Positions 48,961 to 60,825 of a DNA stretch of 64,000 nt are shown in pieces. This stretch comes from Parelaphostrongylus tenuis (lineage: Eukaryota > Nematoda > Chromadorea > Rhabditida > Metastrongylidae). Made by a program: the position numbers and the translations under genes. The DNA is taken from positions 1-64,000 of the forward strand of contig JAHQIW010004264.1 in assembly GCA_019055375.1 (NCBI GenBank). Reading direction: 5' to 3'. The notes under the pieces were generated by a model that did not search any database, was not told the DNA's origin, and saw only the letters and a program-made list of their open reading frames with translations. Numbering within the stretch: position 1 is the first letter of the stretch; every line of letters starts with the position of its first letter.

Positions 48961-49974
48961 CTAGTATTCACTAATCAATTTTTCAACATGCGCAGCATTT
49001 TAACATAGTTGCATACAAAAATGATTCATTCGTCTTTTACCAGCCATAAAAAACATAGGATCTTCAATGGACGATCAGGCACCAGGCTAATACCGCTACC
49101 CTAGAAATCTTGTCTAACGGTCGAAGCTCATCAGTTTTAAAAAGAATCAATACATCTCAAATATCTCTGGTACCCAGCTCTTTTCTCACGCTTTCTATGA
49201 ATTATTGATTTTTCTCGAATCGAAGAGCATTCTTTAAGGTATCTAGTAGAAGGAATTTATATATAAACGCTTATGTGCCGTGGAATTGACTCTCAGGGAG
49301 GAATTGATGAGTGGAATGGCTTCCTAAATAACTCGTTTGAGAAGAACTGTGTGTCTTTGATGAGACGGAACGCGCTGCTAAAAGCGGCTGGAGAAAAATC
49401 GCACTATTTCTAATAAGATCCAGTTAGTTTTCCACCTGATAAGAGTGGTGCTATTTTGAGTATTTTAGTTCTCATATCATATGTTTTTCAATTGTTTCTC
49501 CTTCCTTTTTAGTCTGAGTTGCCTTCAAATTCTTAAGGCATTGCTGGGTGAAATCTTTTATCTTCTGTTCGCTGTATTCTCTGTTCCATTCTACCGAAGC
49601 CGGTTGCCACTGAAAAGCTTAACAGCCTACTTTAAAGATTTACGCGTTTTAGTTTGGACAAATGCCAAACTGTAGTTTGGTAGAATTGTACTTTAGATGC
49701 ATTCATGTTAGGTTTTCGCCAGGAAAAGTAAGTTTTTTGCAAGGACTATATGAACATTACTAATAATCAGCGTGATTGCTCAGTCAAGATAGAATCTTTG
49801 CATTCGTTAGGTTCGCTTACAAAAAACTAACAGATGGTCAGTTCTTTTCAAATATTATGAGCAGCCCTTTTGATCGTTTCGAGTGTGCACGTTCCCATTT
49901 TCTCTTTTTATTTCGTGCTGGATTCTTATTTCTTCACATCACCTGATTTTGGTCTATTTATTTAATTATTTATT

Positions 49975-50230
49975 TGTTTATCTACACGACCCGTCATCAC
50001 AATTTTTTATTGTGCGGATCCCAGTAGTTCCAGCATTCAAATCGTTTTCCATAATTTTCTTGAAAGACGTAGAGTACTGGTCGAGCATGTCCCCTTGCAT
50101 TCTCGAAGAAAGCGTGGGCGGTTCCGTAGGCCGTCCTTGTTGAATGCCCGAGAGAGTCAGGCTGATGCTGGACTCCACGCGCGCCGTGACGAGCATCACA
50201 ATCACTTGACCACGGCGTTCCTTATATTGG
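49975..50230 (-). mobile_element. tRNA-derived SINE, best copy
   Basis: The - strand starts with a tRNA-like head (CGTGGTCAAGTGATTGTGAT), continues through ATCAGCCTGACTCTCTCGGG and GACATGCTCGACCAGTACTC, and ends at GATCCGCACAATAAAAAATT. About 255 bp. This copy helps define the family. Confidence 0.7.
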
Positions 50231-50949
50231 TTAATAGAGTGATTATTTCAGGTAACGAAATTTCTTTATCTGAGTTATGGAAATAAACACTTTTGACATG
50301 AAATAATTTATTCTACCGATTATTGATGGGGTGCATTGGTTGTTCCATTTACGATATATCTCTTTATAGCACAGCCTTTGTTATAACCTTATTTTTTCGT
50401 CGGTCTATCAGTGTAGCGTGCGTTCTTAAATGTTTTCTAAGCGAAATTTTTTTGACAGAGATTATCGATCTCCAATATCTTGTTTGCACTGGTATTCATT
50501 AAAGCTTGAATATGTCTTGTACACGTTCTGTGAAGGATTTGACCTGAAATACTGAGAGCCTTGTGTGTTAAACTGTTATCTTGCTTTTTCTCACGCTTCA
50601 TCCATCCCTCATGATAAAAAGCGGTTGACAGAATACTTTGAAACACCACCGTTACTACTGTTAGGGTTAAATAGCATTTGAAACCTGCTGATAATCTATT
50701 TTGAGATTTCTTCTTTCTTAACCGCCGGCTTTTATTTTTGCCCTTGCGTCTTATCATTCTCATTGGTGAAAGCAGCAAAAGTCCCGTATTCTTTTTTTTA
50801 AGGAAATGTGTGCTCGATATTTTAAAGGCAATCTAAAACGCGAGTCACCTTACAAGCGCGTCAGAGAAATCGACCTTAAAAGAACTCGTGTCGATGCTTT
50901 GTAGGTTCTATTACAACTGGTAGCACAGATTTTCAAGTTTATCATCTAT

Positions 50950-51580
50950 GCCGGGTAAGAAGTTTTCATAAAGTGCTTTAGTAATTACTCAAAAGCTCAA
51001 ATTTCAAGCTAGCTTGGTATGCAACCTATTTTGTGGAAAGACTATATTATAACGCTGATAATTCTAAAATAAAATTATGTTTCACATTGGCTGCTCAATT
51101 CGACTGTTACATCGCCGAAAAAACGAAAAGCACATCAGCCCGTTAAGGAAATCTTCTACTTCAGGACCAGAAGTTTAATGCGGAGTTTTTCTCAAAGCAT
51201 GGAAACAACTCTTAATCAGCTACACCTTACCTGAGAGCCATCGATCGATGTCAGCTCCGACACGCCCTTGATGCTCACCCCATGGCCCGTGAATTCTCCA
51301 AAAAATACTTGCCCGCACATGTGAATTAATCGTAATTTTTCTGATACGTTGCGTCGCTTCACGAAATAGGCACTGCATTAGAATCAGTAAACTTAACGAT
51401 ATGGAACGATTACCAATAGCCCAACGAAAAAACTCTGTAGTACGAGAACTACGCATATGTAGAACAAAACTTCATTCTGAGTTAATTTCAGCGTTATGAA
51501 AAGCGTTTTTTTTCAAATAACCAGCTACGTGCATCTAGCTTGAAACTAAGCTCTCGAATAATCAATAAAACTCTTTACCA
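50950..51580. mobile_element. R1 repeat
   Basis: Has GTAATTACTCAAAAGCTCAA on the left, an internal block like that at 15.95 kb (TTATAACGCTGATAATTCTA), and an inverted right end (TAAGCTCTCGAATAATCAAT). Confidence 0.45.
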
Positions 51581-52139
51581 ATCTTTCCTATACAGTGTGA
51601 AGGTTTGGTTTGAAAACCTCTGCTACCATACGGAAAACTACCGTTTTATATTTAAGATATTCACGCCAATAGAACTGCCGACTGACAGTTTACCGAAGAC
51701 TTCTTAAGGAACCGTCAGCTGGAAAAGTCTTACTTCGGGTTTTAGCTTCCATTTTATTACCATTTTTCCTTCTTTCAAATAGGTGCTGCAAAAAGGTTTT
51801 CCACTAGGATGAATCATATCCAATTTCAACCAATTTGTATATTGTATAAAGGTGAAAATAATCTTGCGATCAGAGAGTCTTTGTTACTCGCTGGTATACC
51901 TTCGTGAATAACAATGTTGACGTAGTCTAGTGGACAGCTATTGTTTCTCAAATTTTCTCACAGTTCGCGGACGTTCGGAAGCATTTGAACGTCAACAAGT
52001 CGCAAGCATTGAACGACCGTCATTACTGATTACAGAATCCTTCTGACTTTTAACTTTATTTGTTATTGTTGCCTTTTGATTTCATCTTGCTGCTATGTAT
52101 GTATGTACGTGTGGCGGTGCACAAACTTTTTTATTTCAG

Positions 52140-52665
52140 ATTTCTCATAAGATTGTAAGGAATCGGTTAAAAGCTGAGATCTTAGGCTAATGTTCCACGT
52201 CGCACGTGTGGCTAGCTGAGGCAACCACATGTACTGGGGCGACGTCGTAAGGCTGGTGCAAGATCTGTCGATCACCGTGTTATCGAATGTGCCTCAGGCA
52301 ATCGCACGTGAATAAGCCAAAGTCCACCTTGGTCACCGGTTGGGCTTCGGCTTATTTTACTTGCGTCACAGAGAAACGGTCTTTTTAGGGCATGAGCACA
52401 GCGTTGGAATCAAAAACGATTGCTCTATCGAATGATTACTAATAATCCGAAAAAGAGCTTTGTACGGTGAGAAATATGCGCATTTGAGATATAGTTTTAT
52501 TTGAAATTTATAGCGTTATAAAAGTGTGTTTTGAAAAACCGGCGAAATGAAGCTGTAGTCTGGAGTCCCAGCTTTCGAATGATTGCTAACACTGCTACGA
52601 AGACTTCTTCTCCAGCAAATGAGGTCGTTTTTTTATGTTCCCTTATAATCAGAAGAAACTCAAAT
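52140..52665. mobile_element. R1 foldback repeat
   Basis: Left end GGAATCGGTTAAAAGCTGAG, right end GAAGCTGTAGTCTGGAGTCC, AGCTTTCGAATGATTGCTAA and CTCCAGCAAATGAGGTCG. Confidence 0.55.
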
Positions 52666-52714
52666 ATAATCTAATTTTTAGCCTATTTCATTGGCACTTT
52701 GTTGATCCGTCTTC

Positions 52715-52960
52715 ACAGTGTTTTTCTTTATGAGGATCGCAGAACTTCTAGCTTGTAAATTGTTTAATCCCCTTATTCTTGAGCGTCGTAGAATACTGGC
52801 CGAGCTAGTCTTCTTGCACTCTTAAGACAACCTCGCTATGGCGTTCCATAATGCGCTATTGTTGGCTACCGCAGAGAGTTGGAGGGTGAAGTCGGTTTCA
52901 CGTGCGCCGCTGCGCGCATCCAACCACTAGACCAAGGCGCGCAGTCCTATTCTATTACTG
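52715..52960 (-). mobile_element. tRNA-derived SINE
   Basis: The - strand head has a canonical A box (CCTTGGTCTAGTGGTTGGAT); the body and the 3' end (AGAACTTCTAGC on the + strand) match the family. Confidence 0.6.
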
Positions 52961-53144
52961 CCTCATACTGCACTCACTTTGGATATTTTTCACTATATTG
53001 TAATCAATTATTAATTTTGTTTAGTTAAAGTAAGTTAAACATGGCCCACATATATGTGACAAATGAGCAAGAATACCTTTATTTTTAACTGAATTTTGAA
53101 ACCGCACTAGGAATTCAATACACCCTAGCAGTAAATCTTAAGCC

Positions 53145-53430
53145 TTTCATGAGGTTATTTATGGCACTGTTAGCGCTAGACGTATGTTTTGGTCTGGCCT
53201 TATCACTGTCGCGGTGCATTTCGATTTAGCCAGTCGTCTGCCGGGTAATATACCCCTGCTATGAGGAACTTGACAAGGAATGTAAGTAATCTGGTGCCGA
53301 TTCCCTTATATGGAGGGGCATATTCTCTTACAGGGCTTGGCTAAACCGAAAACACCGTGCTACTGGTAGTGCCAGAAGGCCGAAACGTGCATCCAGCACT
53401 AAGAGCGCTGTGACAAACCTCATAAGGTGC
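53145..53430. mobile_element. TIR element H4 with hammerhead-like ends
   Basis: CATGAGGTTATTTATGGCAC and GTGACAAACCTCATAAGG are inverted ends. The right end has a GCC/GGC hairpin, then CGAAACGTGCA, with CCAGCA able to pair upstream. The left end on the - strand has GTGATAA, a GG/CC hairpin, then AAAACATACGTC. Both are diverged from the hammerhead core. Confidence 0.5.
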
Positions 53431-56150
53431 TCAAAATATGTTGTTCGATTTAATGGAGAATACATTTTGCTTGTGCGTAGGTCAGTAGTACACATCAAGT
53501 CCTTTCATGAAACGATAGGCAGTTTTTGTCATTACCACTCATGTCCAGATGAAGTACGTTATTCTTTGCAGAAAAAGTTGAAATGTATTTGGAACCAGCT
53601 AAAACATATGATATATCATTGAAAATATGGAGTTGCTCTTATCTTACACAAGTAATTGGGCTGTTTTCTATGTCACCGTGACCAATTTCTCTGCTTCTGT
53701 GGTGCATTCACATCTAACATAATCCACTCTCGTCTGAAATCAATTGCCGAATTGTAATATCAACGTCCAGCAAGTCGTCACGTGATATGACCGTTGTTGG
53801 GAAACGAAAAATACAGCCACCAGAACGTTCAAGAATAGCACAGAAAGAAAATGAGTGGACACGAGGGATTAATGTCAGTTTTCATCATGCCATAAAAAAC
53901 ACAGTGAGCAGAAATTGATACTGAGCGAGTAGATAGGACATAAACGACTGCAATGCACTGTTTTGCATGTATTTTAAAAAAGTACCGGATTTGAACGGTG
54001 ACCCAACTATGAAGTTCTTAGATATGACCTTTTGACCACTTATTGGTCTACAATTACGTATAATTTCGCTATTTTAAGCGGTGTTCTTGTTTGAGAGTGT
54101 CACACATCAATGGCTGGTATACATCTTGTCATAGTATATGTATATCATATCATATATAGCGCAGTCATTGAAACGTCGTTTCAAAAGTGCACGATCGTGA
54201 GTCGACTTCAAAATGAATTGCAGTTAATTCATAATATGAGTAATTTCGACGCTGATATTTCAAGCCTGTCCACTCGACCGATTTTCATAGAAGAGATAGA
54301 ATAATAATGAAATAAAATAAAATGAAATAGACCTGACGAACGGCTCAAAACATGTTACATCATTGTCAGAGTATTATCGTTCACATGTTTAATTATTTCG
54401 TCTCTGAATTATCATTCGCCTAAATGGCCTCGAAATGCGACAGGTTCTAAGTGCCAAGTGCACTTACTACAATATTGCAACGCCTTAACGAAAAGAACGG
54501 ATATGCAGCTGGGTACACTCAATTAATAGTTAAGTAGATCTTATCGATAAAACCGCAGCAATGGGGCCAAACCATGGTCTCGTTCGCACTTCTCCAGGAG
54601 TGATGGTGCTTGAGAGCAAGCGGTGGAGAACGTGATTGCACTGTGGCGGGCTTCGCTTCCAGTCAAACTGTAGCAGGCTTCGACCGAGTGAGCTCGATGC
54701 CAAAACTCTTTAATATAAACGGTAATATGCCTTCTTTGAAGGCCCGGTAATTACAGAGAAAAGAACATTGAGTGTTGGACTAATTCTCCTAACGACAGTT
54801 TTGTGTTAACAGAATTGATCAGTTGCAAAAACCTTGCAATTATTGAGCAGGTCTGAATGCAGAACCCTAAATATACACTGTTCTTGGTTTTCCAAAGAAA
54901 CTTTTTATTGTACTGCAACACTGAAATAAAGATTGCATTTCAGCAGCGCACTGGTATATGGATGGATTTCTTTCGCAACATTGACATCAAGTCATCAACT
55001 TTCATTAAGCACTTAATAGCTTAAATGTCAGGAAATTTAGCGGTATATTTGCTTTTTGAAAAAAACACTCTTGGCGCGCTGTAGCAGTAAGAACAAATCC
55101 ATGTTGCCTATTCGATTATCTTTCCCTGAACACAGCTTCATTCATACATCTAATAGCCATCCAATAACACTAATCTTGAAGCTTCGAAAAATATGTCTAA
55201 TTTTCCAAAAAAAAAAACTTCCCAGCGCGTTATTGAGGCTGAATGAATATTGAGTTTCGCACTCGGCGCCGTGTCGACCGCACAGTGTACTATACATATA
55301 GCGTACGATGCGCGCTGCGTGGGAGCCGCATTACTCTCTTAGATGTTATGACTCTTTGAAACGTTTCTTTCAAAAATCAGGCATGTCCTTAGAATGGTAG
55401 GAAATTTTTGTTGTCGAATGGCTTCTGGAAAGTCTGAATGAAAGGCTGTGTTTAGCGAAAAATGCTTGAGTGAGAAATAAAATTCTTTCTTTTACTACTG
55501 TAGCGTAAAATAAAACCCATTCAAAAACATCATATTTCATTCAAACCCTCGAGACTCAACCTATCGAATGGTTACTAAAACGTCAAAAAAATAATAAAAA
55601 ATGCCTTTTTCTAAGCATGGGTGCGGATAGAGGAAAAGTATCGATAAACTAGTCTTTTTTTTCCGATTTCCAGCCATTATCACTAAATTACATATTTTAG
55701 GTAATCAAAATGTATCAAAACTAATAGATTAGTGTGATCGGCTCTTTTGTGCTGACAGAGTGCCCAACTTGCTACTGCATAATAAAACAGAGCATTTTAA
55801 TTGAACAAAAACCTTATATTTGGACCAAGAGCATACGAATTTGTAAATAAAATCGTGAAGTATCAAAATATGACAGGAATTTCAGATTTATTAACAATAT
55901 GGTAAATAAAATTCTAACCAAATAATAATAAATTGCACACCGTCTGCGATCCGCACTGCGAGTGGCGATGACAGTTGGTGGTCCTGAAAGGGTTGAACCA
56001 CCCACACCGAAGAGTTTAATGATTCTTTCAAATTGTTTTCCTCTTCAATATATCGAACCCTTAGCTAATTCGTGCAGTGGAACTTTGTAGGGTGTACACT
56101 AAACAAAGGAACTGAGGTTAGATATTCAATCTACAATCTTTCATTAAACA
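53431..56150. other. no recognised gene
   Basis: AT-rich with short open frames lacking motifs. Around 55,915-56,000 a block (CCGCACTGCGAGTGGCG, GGTCCTGAAAGGGTTGAAC) resembles a GC-rich piece at 39,300-39,360 and its mirror near 43,870-43,930, so it is a dispersed repeat. Confidence 0.4.
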
Positions 56151-56237
56151 ATGTTCAAAGACGGAAGGTGCTATTTAAGTCTTCTCCGACTTCGAAAACG
56201 GGCAGTGGCTGAACTTATTGCGCATCGTTTTGATTGG
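56151..56237 (+). CDS. possible isolated first exon
   Basis: ATG at 56,151 opens MFKDGRCYLSLLRLRKRAVA then ELIAHRFDW and meets a strong GTAAGG donor at 56,238. Twenty-nine codons without a stop and a good donor are suggestive only. No second exon was found, and the family is unknown. Confidence 0.25.
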
Positions 56238-57569
56238 GTAAGGTATCTTCACCTTTTATTATTATGTTATTCTAGACAAATGGGGTTCTCGCAATGCAAC
56301 AACAATAACACAGTCTGATTTATGACCCCTCAAAAGACTCACTGCCCACTACTGCTGACTAGTCTTTTTTTTTTGGTTTGCCATTGTCACTTTTGAATAT
56401 TCGATCCATTTGAATATACGCTTATACAGAATCAATCTCTACTTTTTATATGTAACAAAAGGTGCTCTCAGTGTTAGACCATCTTTTGATTATGTTGTTT
56501 TATGAACGCATCAAGATTACAAATTAATTTGCTCTTTGAGACGAGTTGCAAAAAATCATCCCTAGAGACAGTTATGTCATGTAGTAAATTCGCGATTTCA
56601 GCAGAGTGCTTTTCTTTGTGTGACCACCTACACCATCCACCATGTTTTCGTAAGATGTACAGTTTTCTCGTAGTATCATGCTACCTAGTACTGCTCTACG
56701 GATGATAGTCACAAGATTTATGGATATGCGGCTTAGTATCAAGCCGAAACAAAATAATGACGAAGCGTTTTTGCTGTAATCAGTTTTTCTGTGGCATAGT
56801 CTTTCGAGGAGAGGCAATTTTTGAATCTATTCATTTATTGGTTTGATGCTAAAAAGTCTGTAATGATGTCGATTAGAGTAAAATTCAAGTAAAATGTCTG
56901 TGATTGAAAACCCTTATAAAATCTTGTTAATTTCAACATTACTGGAGATGTTGTTTCTGTGCGTCAAAGCTAAATGAAAGTCAGTGTTTCAAAAATTCAC
57001 TTTCATTATTGAAACTTTACCTCTTCGCAAAGTCAGAAATATGCTGGCCGCTGTTATTTATCGGTATGTTATTTTATTCGCTTCTGTTAGCTTGTCAGAA
57101 TTTTCTAGAGTTTGCGCCGTTGTCCACTCAGTGAGCTTTTATTTCTTTTTCTAAAAGTAGAGTTTTCCGCCATTCAGTAGAACACTATCACATTTATCCT
57201 TCAAAAGATGCGATTTATTGTTCTCTTTCCCATTTGTCGTTCACTCTTACCGTCCCATAATCAAGAATTTATTTATCATTCCAACCTCTTTGGCGCATCG
57301 GGCATTTTTGAATGACCTAACTCTCGAAAATGTCGAAGCCAAAATTTATTTTCAATGATGTCTTTATGAAGTTTTGTAAGAGCGGAAAGATGATAAGGTC
57401 TAACACACGAAGGACTAAGTGTGTTGCTTAAAATTCGTGGCTGGCTCTTCATAACTTCATAGCAGCATTACGAAATTAAAGTAAAAGCTAGTATTCATGT
57501 AACTCTAAAACAAATTCTTTTTTCGTCTATTCAATATAAGAAATCGGTACATACCCGTTTTCAGAAAGG

Positions 57570-57860
57570 GTTTTAAAGGAAACCTCTTTTGCTGGACAAA
57601 GACTTTCCAGTAGACTATTAGTGATCATTCGAAAGCCGAAATCGTTACAAATCCGCGAGTATACTTGTTTTCGAGAAAGTTCTTCTACAGTGGTGTGGGA
57701 TTGAAAATAAAATTATGCTTACACGCACTGCTCGTTATCGCGCATACTTTCGCTGGACAGGGCTCTTCCTCTAAAGCGTAAATTTCGTAGAATTCAAATC
57801 TGCACTTGTTTTTAGGAGAGCATTTTTACAGCGCCACAGGCAAAAAGACGTTCAGCGATT
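57570..57860. mobile_element. R1 repeat fragment
   Basis: TGCTGGACAAAGACTTTCCA, GATCATTCGAAAGCCGAAAT and an internal block follow the R1 order. The far end is not found. Confidence 0.4.
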
Positions 57861-60010
57861 GAAGTTTTTCAAACCTTTTTCAATAATGGAATTGCACCAG
57901 CAAGCCTAAAAATTGTTCTGGTATTGAGAAAGTCTCTAAATAAAGGCAACAGTTACATTCTATTGAAAGGCTCTGCGTTCAGTGGTTTCAGCTGTTGCCA
58001 GAAAGGGCGCTTTCTTCGTTGTTTATTGAGAATTTCATCCTTTGTTTCAGACTTTCCAAATTTTTTTGAAATCCTGATACTCCATGATTTTCTCTACACG
58101 CTCATTACTTTGGTGCACATATCCTTGAGTATGAAGCACAACCTTTTTTTTAATCTCTGAAAACCCTTTCCAAACTCAGTTTTGAAGTAGCCGCTCTAAA
58201 CTATCGCCTGAGTAATAAAGCATTGTCCAAAAGTCGTGCGAATCACAGCCGAGTTAAAAATGCGCGCTGAAGGTAAAACGGGTTTTTTTTTCACTGCCAC
58301 AACGCAGGAAGAAGGCATTTTCAAAGACTTAGTACAGTTTTAAATTGCAAAAATCCGTGCAACCCAATAATTGCTAAGATTCTGAGTTACAAGTGAATAA
58401 AACCCCATTTTGAATGAAGTGATGGGCAGACGATTTCATGGAGTGGAGTACTCTAATCCGTTGTTTGATCTTCCAGTTTTCCTTTGGAGACACATTGCTG
58501 GAAAAGATGTAATTCGTAGAGCTCCTATTTTTAAACATTGGTCGTAGTCTGAACCTACGTAGATGAAAGGAGTGGGGAAGTGTAATGTCAAAGATTCATG
58601 TAGAGATCAGTGATCATCAATTTGTCAACCGGTTGGTGTCTTTTGAAGAGAGCACATATGTCGTGATTATCATCCCATGATGAATTCGTCCTTCATTTTC
58701 TATCTATCTTAAATAATTGATCTAAGTTCACATAGAATAACGATTTGAACACAGCCTATTTAATTGTTTATCACATTATGAGCTCTACTGAAGACTTTTG
58801 TATCACATTGAATGTCCTTCATCTTTCTCTGGAACTCTCCATTCAATCATCATCTTTCAGTTGATACTTTCCGGATAAATTGTACTGTCGACGTAAATAC
58901 AAAGGTTCATCAGCAATATTCAATAGTGCCTATGTTTTTCAACTCAATCTTCAATCGACGGTTTTCCCGTACATTGTAACAATGGGAAACTTTTGCCACA
59001 TGTCACACTGTTGTTCGTCCTTTCGAGTTTGAAAATATTGTAAAGAATTGAAAGCTAGTATCTCCTCACTGCAATTGTATTTTAATGAGTTAGAGCTCAT
59101 TTATATAATTAGTTTATTCGTTGGTTAACACACAATCAAAGAACAACTTCAAATGCGTTCACGCAGTTGACTCAATATTTTGCCAGAGTTAACAGTTCTC
59201 TTTGTGCATAACATAGAGTCTTCATTACCACCGACGAAGGTCTGGACACATAATCAGCTCTCAATCTGTTCAGTTCTCTAATGTAATGTACGCTAAGCTA
59301 GAATTTAGGCTTATTTTTCTATCAAATACATTATATTTTAAAGTACCAACACAATCCTTTGTACACTGACCCATTCTCCTAAAATAAATCTTCGAACAGT
59401 GGTGTTTCTGAAAGGCTGATTTATCTCTGTATTGAACCCGTCATCAAGAAGTTCCTACTCTTTGCTCTTATGAATATCTTGCCGAAAATTAAAGGTGATT
59501 TTAGAGAATATTACGGCAGAAGTATGGTACTCGTCATTCATCACAAGTCAGCGTAATTATTTGACATATACTGGCCTACAACAGAGAAGAATGGAGACTT
59601 TGTTGGCAAACAGGATCACATTAGTGATGGATGGACAAAATCTAGTGACGTGAAGTGATATCCCAATTATGCTTAGATGTTTCAGTGACTCATGAACCAT
59701 GCTTAGAGAAGTTTTGAAGTGATTAAATGAAAATTATGCAAAGCTCTGAGACGTACTTAAGGCAAAATCAAGAACCTTCATGAAGAACGATTGCGAAAGG
59801 TACGCATGAAAAGACAAATGGAAGAGTTTTTTCTCGACCAATAATGAGACACTCAGATTTTCTTAATTCCCTTAATGGCTGCGCAACTTTTTTACTTTCT
59901 CTGCAGCAATCCTTTTTTAGTTACCACTCTTCTTACGATCATACCTTCTTATTCAACTATTTTTTTCACACTTCGCTCAGAACAATATATCTGATCATGT
60001 ATCTATTTCT
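57861..60010. other. no recognised gene
   Basis: No coding region, structural RNA or clear repeat recognised. Several short open frames lack motifs. Confidence 0.4.
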
Positions 60011-60011
60011 T

Positions 60012-60492
60012 GAACCTTTCATGAGGCATTTTAGAGGCACTTTAACACTAAAATACACGTGTTTCGGCCTTGCAGCCTCGTCAGCTGCAGGGTGCCTTTC
60101 GTCTGAACCGATCTCTTTCGGGAAGAACTGAAAGGCTCAAAAAATCGATACATTATCAGATTATTTTGTCTCGAGAGGTTTGAAAAAAAGCAGTTGCATA
60201 TGAAGATCTTATCACAAATACCAGCCTTAAGCAATCGAATTTCAATTACTGCAATGTCGCGTGATCATTTCACTGGACAAGCAGTGATATGTTATCTCTG
60301 CCGTGTGTGAAGGGAATTTTCGCTTAAACGCTGTAGAGTAGCATGTTCGTCTATTCTTCTATTTAAAGGGGAGTTCTACCCAAAACAGACTGGGTGAGAC
60401 GAAGGGCACCGTTCACTTGACGAAGCTGCAATTCTGAATTACGTGTATCGCACTGTATTAGCGTCTGTTAGAGATCTCATGAAAGGCTAGAG
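60012..60492. mobile_element. TIR element H5 with an intact hammerhead-like core
   Basis: The ends CCTTTCATGAGGCATTTTAG and GAGATCTCATGAAAGG are inverted copies. On the - strand at 60,084-60,054: CTGACGA, GGC, loop TGCAAG, GCC, GAAA, palindrome ACACGTGT, A. This satisfies the hammerhead consensus at the invariant core positions. The right end on the + strand (60,416-60,447) is the diverged partner (TTGACGA, GAATTACGTGTA). Confidence 0.65.
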
Positions 60493-60629
60493 GAATGAAT
60501 ACACTGCCACTTCTAACGATTTTATCTAAGATTTCGAAAATTTATTTGCGTTACATGCTGTATCGAATTGCAATTTAATAAATTGAAAGATAAGAATATT
60601 AAGTCTGTGAGATATTTTTGAGTTTTTTT

Positions 60630-60825
60630 CACGTATTATCCGTCAGTGGCTTACGCACTTTCGGCGGCATCGCCCTCTTCATCAGAGCCACACTTCCTAC
60701 ATTGAACCCTACTTGATAGCAAGAATGAGAGGAGTCTTGGCGATAGCACGTGCGGGCATGTGACTTATAAAGCGACCGATACCGCAGAAGGGTACGTAAG
60801 CCAATGACGTATCAACCTGAAAAAG
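60630..60825. mobile_element. TIR element H6 with hammerhead-like core
   Basis: The ends ACGTATTATCCGTCAGTGGC and CGTAAGCCAATGACGTATC are inverted. On the - strand, 60,691-60,645: GTGGCT, CTGATGA, a GC-rich spacer with a GGC/GCC hairpin, GAAA, GTGCGTA, AGCCAC. GTGGCT and AGCCAC give a perfect 6-bp stem I exactly where the hammerhead fold needs it. Confidence 0.65.

Larger units (their letters stand above)
43092..50597 (-). repeat. giant inverted repeat, right arm
   Basis: The reverse complement of 32,513-40,128. It ends at the outside with GCCTTGTGTGTTAAACTGTT near 50,580. Carries the mirrored SINE copies, an R1 copy and a poly-C run (about 45,313-45,331) opposite the left-arm poly-G. The right arm's outer part reads more cleanly than the left's, for example an open - strand frame near 50,440-50,580. 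Confidence 0.93.

Noticed and set aside
51220..51456. 78-codon - strand open frame
   Set aside because: Overlaps an R1 repeat copy; its peptide has no recognisable motif.
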